This document shows positions 26,822-35,544 of a stretch of 64,000 bases of DNA, in pieces. This stretch comes from WRHT01 sp031550525 (GTDB taxonomy: Bacteria > Desulfobacterota > Desulfovibrionia > Desulfovibrionales > Desulfovibrionaceae): contig JAVBON010000002.1 of assembly GCA_031550525.1 (NCBI GenBank), positions 301,303 to 365,302 of the forward strand, read 5' to 3'. The notes beneath the pieces are model-generated. The model searched no databases. It was given only the letters and a program-made list of their open reading frames with translations, and had not been told where the DNA came from. The translations under genes and the position numbers were made by a program. Each line of letters opens with the position of its first letter. Within the stretch, counting starts at the first letter, position 1.

Positions 26822-28015
26822 CTACTTGTCGCCTGTTTTGTATTTGCCTGGGTTAATCCACGCGCTTTGCGCCCTGGCCTGTTGCTTGGCCGTAACCTTC
26901 TTTTTCAGCATTGGCTTGGCGCCAAGCACTTCCAACTCGTACAGCGCAAAAAGCAGTTCCTCTGAAAGCTGGCGCAAAATCTGGTAAAAAGTATATAACT
27001 GCAAAACCCTATGCAAGGGCAGGTGCTTGAAGCCTCTTTCCTGACGCAGACTGATCAGGCGGGATTCGGCGTTATCAACGGATCTGGTAAGATCACGTAC
27101 TATGCCGGAGGCATTGTTATAGGCATCTGGCCCGCCCAAGTGGCGCAAGGCGCGCACCATTACATCGGCCAGAGCGCGCAGCTCGCCACCCATTAAAGGG
27201 TCGTAGCCTTCCTCGTCATATTCATTAAGGGCGTCTATCAGGGCGTGCATGCCTTCCACACAGCGTTCCACGGTATTAACCTGTATGGCCAGGCCCTGAT
27301 GCTCATAATGATAGATATGCGCCTCCAGCTTGCGCACCTTGGTCATGCGCTCGCGGTTGCTCCAGGTTTGCAGGCGCAGGCCGTCAAACTGGCTGTATGG
27401 CAAATGATGCTGCTCATCCAGGTAAGAATCCACCACCGTATCAAGCAAAGCGGCGCACCGCTCAAACTGCTCGGCTATATTTTCGCGCAGGGTATCGCCA
27501 AGGCGCACGGGCCAAAGCAGGAGGCTTACGCCAACGGCGCAACCCACGCCCAGCAGCACCTCCCAGGCCAGGGTAAAGCCAAACAGGGCCTGCGCGGCCA
27601 GACTTTGCTCAACCATACGCTGCCCGGCTATAAGCACAATGCAGGCCGCGCTGGTAGCCAAGGTAAAACGGTTGCCGTAGCGGCCAAGGTAAGCGCCAAC
27701 CCCGCAAAGCACAAAAACAACCAGAGTAAGCACTATGGTGTTACCTGGCGTAACTATAAGCAAACCCATGCCCACTAACGCCCCAAGGCTCATGCCTGTA
27801 AAACGCATAAGGCTTTCTTGCAGCGAATCGGCCACGCTTAAGCCCTGCATGACGATAAGGGTTGAGATAACGGCCCACAGCCCGAACTCCGAGCCCAACA
27901 GCCAAGATATGCCGTAAGCCATGGAAGCGGCAATGCCGGTTTTAAAGGCATGGCGAACATGCATGAACAGCAGCCTGTACATGCTTTGAGGATTTATAAA
28001 AAAACTGTCCGGCAT
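26822..28015 (-). CDS. FUSC-family membrane transporter (aromatic acid exporter type)
   Basis: A 397-aa inner-membrane protein. The N-terminal half has about six transmembrane helices (HAFKTGIAASMAYGISWLLGSEFGLWAVISTLIVMQ, GMSLGALVGMGLLIVTPGN...VVFVLCGVGAYLG); the C-terminal half is a hydrophilic helical domain. This is the FUSC/aromatic-acid exporter layout (AaeB, YccS-like), proteins thought to pump out aromatic acids or amphipathic compounds. It is a single gene with no partner membrane-fusion protein nearby, so the substrate is unknown. Confidence 0.82.
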   Translation of the reverse strand: MPDSFFINPQSMYRLLFMHVRHAFKTGIAASMAYGISWLLGSEFGLWAVISTLIVMQGLSVADSLQESLMRFTGMSLGALVGMGLLIVTPGNTIVLTLVVFVLCGVGAYLGRYGNRFTLATSAACIVLIAGQRMVEQSLAAQALFGFTLAWEVLLGVGCAVGVSLLLWPVRLGDTLRENIAEQFERCAALLDTVVDSYLDEQHHLPYSQFDGLRLQTWSNRERMTKVRKLEAHIYHYEHQGLAIQVNTVERCVEGMHALIDALNEYDEEGYDPLMGGELRALADVMVRALRHLGGPDAYNNASGIVRDLTRSVDNAESRLISLRQERGFKHLPLHRVLQLYTFYQILRQLSEELLFALYELEVLGAKPMLKKKVTAKQQARAQSAWINPGKYKTGDK

Positions 28016-28187
28016 ATTGCAATACTCGCAAATAGGTATAATCCGCCCTTAATGCGCGCAACGCATGGCAGACTAGCCACACACTATATCTTTAGCACGG
28101 TAAGGCAAGAACTTTTTGGCGGCGCAGGCTTTGCCGCCGCCCGAAACAAATCTTCGGGCAGCGGCAAAGTAATACGGTATAGGTTGG

Positions 28188-29690
28188 TTATTTTGCGGTG
28201 GCTTTGGCTCTTTCTTCCTGCGACATGGCGGCCAGTTTTTTAACCTTTGCCACATCCAGTTTCAGGCCCTTGGCCACCTGTGTGCCGTAATCGACATCGG
28301 CCTTATAAAATATCGCGCATTGGCGGTACTGTATGCGCTCCATGGCGCCACCCAAGTGCGCCACAATGTTGCCCACCAGGTTTTTGCGCTCTTGCACGCC
28401 CATAACGCGTGAGTACAATGCCCCAGCCTGTTCGAAATCGTGCTTGGTGTCGTATTCATAACGCGAGGCCGCGCCGGAAAGGCCGAAATCCGGCTCCTGC
28501 GCCTTCTGGTCCGGCTCTGGCCCGCCCATGCTGTTGGGCCAGTAGTTGGGGCCGCTGCCGCCGCCAAGGTCCACCCGCATATGGCCGTCGCGCTGGTAGT
28601 TGAGTTCAGCCGGCTTTTTGGAGCGGTTCACCGGAATAAGGTGATAGTTAGCGCCAAGGCGGTGCAGGTGCGTATCGTGGTAAGAGAAAAGGCGGCCTTG
28701 CAGCATTTTATCGGCTGAAGGCCCTATGCCGGGCACGAAGTTGGAGGGGTTGAAAGCCGATTGCTCCACTTCGGCAAAGTAGTTAGCGGGGTTACGGTCC
28801 AGTACCATCCTGCCCACCTCTATGAGCGGAAAATCTCCGTGCGGCCAGACCTTGGTGATATCGTTAATGTCGTACTTATACTTCTTGGCCTGTTCCGGGG
28901 TCATAATCTGCACTTTAAGCGTCCAAGAGGGGTATTCACCTTTCTCTATGCTGTCAAACAGGTCGCGGGTGGCGTGGTCCGGGTCCATGCCACGCACATT
29001 TTCCGCCTGCTGGCGGGTAAAGTTGGCTATGCCCTGGTTGGTTACGAAGTGATACTGTACCCAGTAGTAGTCCTTATCCGTATACCACTTCATGGTATGG
29101 CTGCTGAAGCCGTGCATGTGGCGGAAACTGGCCGGGGTGCCTCTGTCTGAAAACAGGATGGTTACCTGATGTATGGACTCGGGCGTAAGGGACAGAAAAT
29201 CCCAAAACATGTTGGGGTCTTTAAGGTTGGTGGCTGGGTCGCGTTTTTGGGTATGGATAAAGTCTGGAAACTTCAAAGGGTCGCGAATAAAAAACACGGG
29301 GGTATTGTTGCCCACCATGTCATACACGCCATCTTCCGTATAAAACTTTATGGCAAAACCACGCGGGTCACGTTCGGCATCGGCCGAGCCCTTTTCCCCT
29401 CCAACGGTTGAAAACCGCGCGAACACCTCGGTTTTTTTGCCCACTTGCGAGAGGAAAGCCGCCTTGGTGTATTTGCTCATATCCGCAGTTACTTCAAAAT
29501 AACCATGGGCCCCGGCGCCCTTGGCGTGCACCACGCGCTCCGGTATGCGCTCGCGATCGAAATGAGAAAGTTTTTCAAGAAAATGTGTATCTTCCAACAA
29601 CATCGGCCCATGGGCTCCAGCCGTGCGACTGTGCAGGTCGTTGCCCACAGGCGCGCCAAAGGCATTGGTCATGGTCTTTTTTGCAGCCAT
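28188..29690 (-). CDS. katA: Monofunctional haem catalase
   Basis: A 500-aa catalase, 2 H2O2 to O2 and 2 H2O. Visible residues are the distal His in RVVHAKGAGAHGYF, Asn in MVGNNTPVFFIRDPLKFPDF, and the proximal haem Tyr in the signature RLFSYHDTHLHRLG. The length fits a small-subunit (clade 3 type) catalase. AAAAAGGAGAAGCAT stands before the ATG at 29690; more than 110 open codons upstream are not part of the protein. A 7-bp inverted repeat just upstream (29715-29730) probably controls it. It fits a strict anaerobe that meets oxygen, together with the peroxiredoxin at 4781. Confidence 0.97.
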   Translation of the reverse strand: MAAKKTMTNAFGAPVGNDLHSRTAGAHGPMLLEDTHFLEKLSHFDRERIPERVVHAKGAGAHGYFEVTADMSKYTKAAFLSQVGKKTEVFARFSTVGGEKGSADAERDPRGFAIKFYTEDGVYDMVGNNTPVFFIRDPLKFPDFIHTQKRDPATNLKDPNMFWDFLSLTPESIHQVTILFSDRGTPASFRHMHGFSSHTMKWYTDKDYYWVQYHFVTNQGIANFTRQQAENVRGMDPDHATRDLFDSIEKGEYPSWTLKVQIMTPEQAKKYKYDINDITKVWPHGDFPLIEVGRMVLDRNPANYFAEVEQSAFNPSNFVPGIGPSADKMLQGRLFSYHDTHLHRLGANYHLIPVNRSKKPAELNYQRDGHMRVDLGGGSGPNYWPNSMGGPEPDQKAQEPDFGLSGAASRYEYDTKHDFEQAGALYSRVMGVQERKNLVGNIVAHLGGAMERIQYRQCAIFYKADVDYGTQVAKGLKLDVAKVKKLAAMSQEERAKATAK

Positions 29691-29714
29691 ATGCTTCTCC
29701 TTTTTAGTATAGCT

Positions 29715-29730
29715 TACACTTGAAAGTGTA
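29715..29730. promoter_or_regulatory. Inverted repeat TACACTT-GA-AAGTGTA in catalase promoter
   Basis: Exact 7-bp arms with a 2-bp spacer, centred 32 bp before the catalase ATG. On the minus strand TATACT, a good -10 candidate, follows 3 bp later, so a protein bound here would sit in the promoter spacer. No clear -35 is seen. It is a candidate peroxide-responsive operator; the regulator is unknown. Confidence 0.45.
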
Positions 29731-30367
29731 TTTTGCCCGAACAGTAGAACAAAAAACAACTTCCAACCATTATTCTTTAAAGTTAATAAGCTAAGCGGAG
29801 TATTCGCGGGAGCGGCCGGCACTATTAATGAAAAACGCGTGCCTGAACAGAGTGGCGCATAATACGTGCGCGCCTCCACCTCCTCACAAGCAGCGAAAGA
29901 ACCAGATTGGCCGGGGCATGAGCCTAAAAGAGAATTATCCAAGGACATTGTAAAAACAAACTGATGTTTTTGCCTGCGCAGCCTCCTGTATTTATAAAAC
30001 GTAAATGATATCAATGATAACGGTGACAATGATATTTTATTACGGACTATAACATCTTTTGCTTATAAAAAACAAGCTTGGCGCAATAATTTTGCCTTTG
30101 CAAATGCGAAAACTGCCGCTTTCGCATTTGGTTAAAATCCTGTTCTCCCCCAGCGCCTGAGCAAAAATAACACCACGCGGTTACACCTAAAAATCCAGCC
30201 ATATTGAAGGCCCTGGCAAACTATTGCAGGGGCCGACTGAGGTGCTTTTTAGCGTAAGTGCTCATAACCATATAATATTTCTTATACGTCTTATTTTTTA
30301 TTTTTCGTTGCCACAACGCCCTGATCCTGCTATTAATAATATACTCATGAACCTCAAGGAAAGGGCT
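29731..30367. other. Divergent intergenic region between catalase and ABM gene
   Basis: About 640 bp. It contains an isolated perfect 11-bp hairpin (CAAATGCGAAA, 30101-30130, 8-nt loop) that is not at the 3' end of any recognised gene and so could be an operator or end a small RNA. I see no credible coding sequence. Confidence 0.4.
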
Positions 30368-30661
30368 ATGAATAAAGTCAATATTGTGGTTAAAATGGAA
30401 ATGCTGTCGGAGTGCATGGACGAACTCGCTCCAATGCTGGACGAATTTCGAGAGGCGACCTTGCACTCGCCAGGCTTGGATTATTTCAACGTCGCGCAAG
30501 ACGACGAAAACCCCTCGCTGCTTTACATCATAGAAAGATGGCAATCGCAGCAACACTTTGAAAAACACATTGCCAGCAGCTACTTTAAAGAATTTGGCAG
30601 CAAGGGCAAAAACATGTTTCGCACCCGCTCCATCACCAGACTCCTCCCATTTTTCAAATAG
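30368..30661 (+). CDS. Antibiotic biosynthesis monooxygenase (ABM)-domain protein
   Basis: A 97-aa ferredoxin-like alpha/beta-barrel protein. The pattern NKVNIVVKMEMLSECMDELAPMLDEFREATLHSPGLDYFNVAQDDENPSLLYIIERWQSQQHFEKHIAS is typical of YgiN/ABM proteins: first strand, long helix, then the 'ERW.s...fe.H..s' signature. Such small dimeric proteins act as quinol monooxygenases or related oxidoreductases without a cofactor. The start at 30368 has AAGGAAAGGG upstream. It is divergent from catalase, so a stress link is possible but unproven. Confidence 0.82.
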   Translation: MNKVNIVVKMEMLSECMDELAPMLDEFREATLHSPGLDYFNVAQDDENPSLLYIIERWQSQQHFEKHIASSYFKEFGSKGKNMFRTRSITRLLPFFK

Positions 30662-30666
30662 AACTT

Positions 30667-30736
30667 ACCACCACAACTTATAACATATACTCCGGCAAGA
30701 GGAATTCAACAGTCTTTTGTGGTGGTGTTAATTTTT
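30667..30736 (+). terminator. Possible terminator of ABM gene
   Basis: Exact 10-bp arms ACCACCACAA (30667) and TTGTGGTGGT (30717) separated by 40 nt and followed by a TTAATTTTT run. The large loop makes it a weaker prediction. Confidence 0.45.
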
Positions 30737-30762
30737 ACTACTGGCAACGCGGGAACGGCCGC

Positions 30763-30787
30763 AAAAAGGCCTGCCGCAAGGCAGGCC
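30763..30787 (-). terminator. Distal terminator of tRNA cluster
   Basis: An 8-bp perfect stem GGCCTGCC/GGCAGGCC with a tetraloop, followed on the minus strand by TTTTT. It is a second stop behind the hairpin at 30856. Confidence 0.75.
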
Positions 30788-30855
30788 GGAATACTGCGGT
30801 CTCTTACCCGGCTGGGCGGCACGTTGCCGGGGCTGTTAAAAGGCTGTAAAAAGAC

Positions 30856-30891
30856 AAACTCTCCCGAGGCCTTCCGGCTTCAGGAGAGTTT
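30856..30891 (-). terminator. Proximal terminator of tRNA cluster
   Basis: A long stem (AAACTCTCC paired, then GAGGCC/GGCTTC) with a 4-nt loop, followed on the minus strand by GTCTTTTT. It lies 12 nt after the last tRNA-Gly. Confidence 0.85.
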
Positions 30892-30903
30892 GAAATCTGC
30901 AGT

Positions 30904-30979
<76 letters not shown>

Positions 30980-30984
30980 CATTT

Positions 30985-31058
<74 letters not shown>

Positions 31059-31086
31059 ATAAATACGCAAGCAAAAAACAAAAAAA

Positions 31087-31162
<76 letters not shown>

Positions 31163-31347
31163 TCGGCAGAAGATGGGATTTATTCCAAAACCTATTTGCT
31201 GTCAAGAAACTTTTTGTGTCCCTTTACAATAGCATTTTCGGACATATTTTTTCTTTACTTTTGCCCCCTAACGTTTTAAAGAAATCCGCTCAAGAGAAGC
31301 TAAAGCAGGTGCGTAGCCACCAGTGCGCTCCTTGCTGGAGGACCCAT

Positions 31348-31710
31348 ATGGACCAGAAAGATATTGAATTCTTCAAGAAAATGCTCAATGAAATGATGGA
31401 AGAGGCTTTAAAGCAATCCGACTCTACCATAGAAGACATGACCGACAGTAACGAAGCCTTTGCCGACCCTGCCGATCGGGCCACAGTTGAGTCCGACCGC
31501 TCCTTTACCCTGCGCATACGCGACCGCGAGCGCAAGCTGATAAAAAAAATCAGAGGCGCCCTGCAACGCATTGAAGATGGCACCTACGGCATATGCGAAG
31601 ATTGCGGCGATGAAATAGGTGTTCCGCGCCTCAAGGCCCGTCCTGTTACCAAGCTGTGCATAAACTGCAAAAGCAAACAGGAAGAAGATGAGCAACTGCG
31701 CGGTGACTAA
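31348..31710 (+). CDS. dksA: DksA/TraR-family RNA polymerase-binding regulator
   Basis: A 120-aa DksA. The coiled-coil part carries the tip motif region (SDSTIEDMTDSNEAFADPADRATVESD) and the zinc finger is CEDCGDEIGVPRLKARPVTKLCINC, with all four cysteines present. DksA enters the polymerase secondary channel and, with ppGpp, adjusts transcription of rRNA and amino acid genes. The start at 31348 has GGAGGACCC upstream; the frame stays open back through the tRNA region but that is not coding. A strong terminator follows. Confidence 0.95.
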   Translation: MDQKDIEFFKKMLNEMMEEALKQSDSTIEDMTDSNEAFADPADRATVESDRSFTLRIRDRERKLIKKIRGALQRIEDGTYGICEDCGDEIGVPRLKARPVTKLCINCKSKQEEDEQLRGD

Positions 31711-31733
31711 GCCCCTACCGGCCTAAACGCACA

Positions 31734-31765
31734 GGGCAAAAAGCAACCGCTTTTTGCCCTTTTTT
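31734..31765 (+). terminator. Terminator of dksA
   Basis: An 11-bp perfect stem GGGCAAAAAGC/GCTTTTTGCCC with loop AACC and six trailing T, 24 bp after the dksA stop. Confidence 0.93.
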
Positions 31766-31779
31766 ATTGGCGGCGCTAT

Positions 31780-33495
31780 ATGGATGCATACGTATTCCGG
31801 CTTGTGGCCCTGGAGCTGGCCGTGTTTATGCGCGGCGGGCGTGTGGAAAAAATTTACAGCCCGGCCCCCGGCCTGCTGGCCCTTACTGTTTATAACCTTG
31901 GCTTCAAGCGCGTAATCATCGCGCGGCACGACAAAAACTTCAACCAGGGGCTAGGGCGCTCCGTGCCTTTAAGTACGGCCAAAGAACCGCCCAGCCTGTG
32001 CTGGAGCGCCCAAAAACTGCCCAACCCCGAAAAACCCTCCACCCAGGTAATGACCCTGCGCAAATATCTGGCTGGGCGCAGGCTTGGTTCCGCCCACATA
32101 GACTGGCTAAATCGCCGCATGTTTTTCCATATGCCGCCCATGCCGGGCCCGGCGCAAACGCCAAAAGGCGCGCCGGTGCCGCTATGGTTTTGCCTTGATC
32201 TGCACAATGGCCCCCACCTTACAGCCGAGTTGCCGGACATGCCGCAACCCGCCTGGCCCGATGCCGCCATGCTGGGTAAGGATCACCGCGTAACCTTGCA
32301 AGACGAATCCTTCTGGCGTGCTTTTCCGGCCCTCACGCCCGGCCTGCGCCGCGCCCTGCTGGGCCTGGAGGCGGAAGAAGCCGCCGCGCTCTTGGCCGAC
32401 CTGGCCTATGAATGCGAAAAAGGCACAGGGGCTCTCTATATATACAGCCTGAACGGAGCGCCACACCTGCTCTCCGCCTGGCAGCTACCACAAAATGCCC
32501 GTAACGGCATGGCTGAGGCGGAAATAACCCCCACTCTCTCCCTACCGCAAAATACCGGAATACAACTTGAGCCCGACAATTTCCCCGCCATGGAAGCGGC
32601 CCGCGCGGTATACGAGCCGAAAATACTCTCCTTTCTGGGTCTGAGCCTGCAAAAAGAGCGCCTGAGCGAGGAAAAATCCTCCGCCCGGCGGCTAACAAAC
32701 ACCCTGAAAAAACTGGATGAAGAAGAGCTCCGTCTGCGCAAATTGCAGGCCCTGCGCGAGCAGGCCGTTTTAATACAAGGGCAGCTCTGGCGCTTTGGGG
32801 CTGACGCCAAACTGCCCGAGTTGCGCATAAGCGCGCAGGAACACCCCGAAGGGCAAGAAGCCCTGTTGCGCCTTGACCCCCTAAAAACCCTGCGCGAAAA
32901 CATGGCCCATATGTTCAAACAGTCGGAACGCGGGGCGCGCGGGTTGGAATTTGTAGCCAAACGGCGCAAAGAGCTGCAAGCCGAATTGGCCTTGCTGGAA
33001 GGCGGGCTTATGCCGTCAGTCCGCGCCCAAACCGCTCCCGCCGCCATGGTTAAATCCGCCTCGGCCAACCCCGGCGCGAAAAAGCGCCAAGATGCCTCCG
33101 GGCCTGCCAGGCAGGTACAAAGCTTCACATCCACAGACGGCTTTACCCTACTGCGCGGCAAAAGCGCCACCGGCAACCACACCCTGCTCAAGCTGGCCCA
33201 ACCGCACGACTTATGGCTGCATGTGCAGGGCGGACCCAGCGCCCATGTAATAATACGCCGCCCGCACCTGGGTGTGGAAATTCCACCAGCCACCCTGCGC
33301 GAGGCAGGGCTGCTCTCGGCCATAAAAAGCTGGCGCAGGCATGACGACAAGGCCGAGATAATAACGGCCCTTGTAAAGGACGTGAAGCCTGTAAAAGGCG
33401 GCGCTGCCGGATCGGTGCTGGTGGAAAAACAACAGGAGAGTCTGGTGGTGAAGGTGGAGGCGGATATTGACGAGAGACTGTCAGGTGGGCGTTAA
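31780..33495 (+). CDS. NFACT-family protein (RqcH/fibronectin-binding-like)
   Basis: A 571-aa NFACT protein. It has an NFACT-N domain (about 1-260), helical coiled-coil arms (about 290-425, Leu/Glu/Arg-rich) and a C-terminal NFACT-R domain (FTSTDGFTLLRGKSATGNHTLLKL...HDLWLHVQGGPSAHVII). RqcH-type proteins bind obstructed 50S subunits and add alanine tails to stalled peptides. Where the family normally has an Asp-Arg pair needed for tailing, this protein reads WLNRRMFF (Asn111-Arg112). The start lacks a strong ribosome binding site. A Pro-rich insertion occurs at about residues 118-130. It could be a divergent but functional RqcH or a relative that only binds ribosomes. Confidence 0.85.
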   Translation: MDAYVFRLVALELAVFMRGGRVEKIYSPAPGLLALTVYNLGFKRVIIARHDKNFNQGLGRSVPLSTAKEPPSLCWSAQKLPNPEKPSTQVMTLRKYLAGRRLGSAHIDWLNRRMFFHMPPMPGPAQTPKGAPVPLWFCLDLHNGPHLTAELPDMPQPAWPDAAMLGKDHRVTLQDESFWRAFPALTPGLRRALLGLEAEEAAALLADLAYECEKGTGALYIYSLNGAPHLLSAWQLPQNARNGMAEAEITPTLSLPQNTGIQLEPDNFPAMEAARAVYEPKILSFLGLSLQKERLSEEKSSARRLTNTLKKLDEEELRLRKLQALREQAVLIQGQLWRFGADAKLPELRISAQEHPEGQEALLRLDPLKTLRENMAHMFKQSERGARGLEFVAKRRKELQAELALLEGGLMPSVRAQTAPAAMVKSASANPGAKKRQDASGPARQVQSFTSTDGFTLLRGKSATGNHTLLKLAQPHDLWLHVQGGPSAHVIIRRPHLGVEIPPATLREAGLLSAIKSWRRHDDKAEIITALVKDVKPVKGGAAGSVLVEKQQESLVVKVEADIDERLSGGR

Positions 33496-33537
33496 GCTTG
33501 TTCCTGAAGCATTTCAGCTTTTCCAAAGTAAAAAAAC

Positions 33538-33786
33538 CTAGGTTGTGTCGATATTCAGAGTGATTTTGTTCTCTGGCAAGGAAAAGTGGCTTTTTATTGA
33601 GGGAGTGTACTCTTACGGTACTTGAGCGACAATTATGCGGGAATGCATAATTGGACGCGAGCAGCGCGAGCCCCCCGCAGGGGTGAGGCACAGGACGCGC
33701 CGAATCAAATGAAAAGACTTTTTGACGCAGGCAGAGCAGGCACGGCCCGTGCGAGGGAAAAAGCGCCTGAATGCAGACACAACCTG
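33538..33786. repeat. Palindromic MITE-like element, copy 4 (with insertion)
   Basis: A 249-bp element. The left end, CTAGGTTGTGTCGATATTCAG, and the right end, CTGAATGCAGACACAACCTG, are nearly the same as in copy 3, as are the GATTTTGTT.TCTGGCAAGG and GTACTCTTACGGTAC blocks. About 95 bp are inserted in the middle, including a 9-bp hairpin CAATTATGC/GCATAATTG. It ends 5 bp before the stop codon of the convergent ABC ATPase gene. Confidence 0.8.
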
Positions 33787-33791
33787 ACGCG

Positions 33792-35543
33792 TCAAACTTT
33801 GCCGCCCGCCATCATAAGCCCTATGTCGGCTACTTTCGCGCTGTTGTGGCTGCCGAATATATCAACGATGCAGCCCCGGTACATAACGGCTATATGGTCG
33901 GCAAGGGCCAGGGCCTCGGTAACGTCGCCCGTAACCAGCAAAATGCCGCTGGATTCGCGGGCAACGCGCAGGCGCTGCCATACTTCTTCCGTGGCTGCTA
34001 TATCCAGCCCCTGGGTGGGGTTTTCGGCCACTATGCAGGCAGGGTTAGGCATAAGCTCGCGCCCCACTATAAGCTTTTGCAGGTTGCCGCCGGAAAGCTC
34101 GCCTGCCTTGGCCCTGCTGTTGGGCGGGTAAATGCCGTAATCGGCAATAAGCCCTTCTGTAGCGCGCCGCGCGCGTTTTCTCTCCAGCAGCACTCTGCCG
34201 GAAAACAGCTTGTACGTGGTAAGCAAAAAGTTATCCGTAAGGTCCAGGCCGATGCAAGAGGCTACATCCTTGCGCTCCTCCGGTATGTAAGCCAAACCGC
34301 CGCGCCCTGAACGCCGCCTGAAAAACTCGCGGCTCTCCTGCTCCAATATGCGCACATTGCCCGCATCCGGCTTTTTGCCGCCGCAAATAAGCTCCACCAG
34401 CTCGCGCTGGCCGTTTCCGGCCACCCCTACCACGGCCAGTATATCGCCCTTAAGCACCTTGAAATTAATGTCTTTGAGCGGGCCGTAATGCACACCCGCG
34501 CATTCCAGCACAGTGCTGTTCAGGTCCATGCGGCTTTTGCGGCCGGGGCCGAGGTTAAACGGCAGCTTACCCATGGCCAGCCGTAACTGGTTTTCTTCGC
34601 CGTTGTGGTCTTTATCGCTGGAATATGACTCCGCAAACTCCGCTTTGCCTGCATCAGGCTGCGCCGTTTGCGGTTGTGCGCCGTTTGCAGCGGCGTTGGC
34701 GGCTTGCAGGCTACTTTCGGCCATGTCGGGGGCGGCAGCCGCCTGCGGGGCCGCTCCGCGCCGCAAATCGCGCCCCAGCATGCGGCGGGCCAGTTCCGCC
34801 TCGTCCGGCACCGATTTACGGTCAAACTCATCAACTATCTCACCCCGGCGCAGTATGGCCACCTCGTCGGACACGGCCAGCACCTCCGGCAATTTGTGGC
34901 TGATAAAAACTATGGACTTGCCCTGTCCTGCCATCAGACGCATGGCGTCGAACAACAGGTCGGCCTCTTTGGGCGTGAGCACTGCCGTGGGCTCGTCAAA
35001 AATCAGCACCTGGCTCTGGCGGCAAAGCAGTTTGATAATTTCCACCCGCTGGCGCTCGCCCATGGAAAGCTCGCAAATTCTGGCAGCCGGGTCCACACCC
35101 AACCCATAACGCCCGGCCAGCTCGGCCACTCTGGCCCGCATACGCGCGGGGCGCAGCATAAAGTCCGTTCCGTGTCCCAAAAGCACATTTTCCGCCACGG
35201 TCATGGAATCCACCAGCATAAAATGCTGGTAAACCATGCCTATTCCGGCGGCGTGCGCGTCTTTGGGGTCGCGCAGGCGCGTTGCGCGGCCTTGCACCAG
35301 CAAAGTGCCATCGTCGGGCTGCAGCCGCCCTGCCAGTATGGACATAAGCGTGCTTTTGCCCGCCCCGTTCTCGCCCAGCAGGGCTTTGATACGGCCGGGG
35401 TAAATGCGCAGGTTTATATTGTAGTTGGCACGCAGCTTGCCGAAATATTTGCTGATGCCGCGCATCTCCACCAATGGGTGAGGCTGGGCTTCCAGCCTGC
35501 CTCCGGTAGGTAGAATAAGCGAAGGAGTATCGGAATGGCGCAT
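33792..35543 (-). CDS. ABC transporter ATP-binding protein, nucleoside/BMP type (two NBDs)
   Basis: A 583-aa tandem ATPase. The first domain has Walker A GENGAGKSTLM, signature LSMGERQRVEI and Walker B VLIFDEPTAVLTP. The second has a degenerate Walker A (VVGVAGNGQRELVELICGG, as usual in this family), signature LSGGNLQKLIVG and CIVAENPTQGLD. It powers the permease pair encoded just upstream (stop-to-start gap 1 bp). The linker between the domains (about residues 265-345) is unusually long and rich in Ala, Gln and Asn. The system should import nucleosides or purines bound by the BMP lipoprotein at 37856. Confidence 0.93.
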   Translation of the reverse strand: MRHSDTPSLILPTGGRLEAQPHPLVEMRGISKYFGKLRANYNINLRIYPGRIKALLGENGAGKSTLMSILAGRLQPDDGTLLVQGRATRLRDPKDAHAAGIGMVYQHFMLVDSMTVAENVLLGHGTDFMLRPARMRARVAELAGRYGLGVDPAARICELSMGERQRVEIIKLLCRQSQVLIFDEPTAVLTPKEADLLFDAMRLMAGQGKSIVFISHKLPEVLAVSDEVAILRRGEIVDEFDRKSVPDEAELARRMLGRDLRRGAAPQAAAAPDMAESSLQAANAAANGAQPQTAQPDAGKAEFAESYSSDKDHNGEENQLRLAMGKLPFNLGPGRKSRMDLNSTVLECAGVHYGPLKDINFKVLKGDILAVVGVAGNGQRELVELICGGKKPDAGNVRILEQESREFFRRRSGRGGLAYIPEERKDVASCIGLDLTDNFLLTTYKLFSGRVLLERKRARRATEGLIADYGIYPPNSRAKAGELSGGNLQKLIVGRELMPNPACIVAENPTQGLDIAATEEVWQRLRVARESSGILLVTGDVTEALALADHIAVMYRGCIVDIFGSHNSAKVADIGLMMAGGKV

Positions 35544-35544
35544 G

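Noticed and set aside
28016..30029. Catalase start far upstream (613 codons)
   Set aside because: The extra 113 residues have no catalase similarity; the ATG at 29690 has a strong ribosome binding site and gives the usual length.
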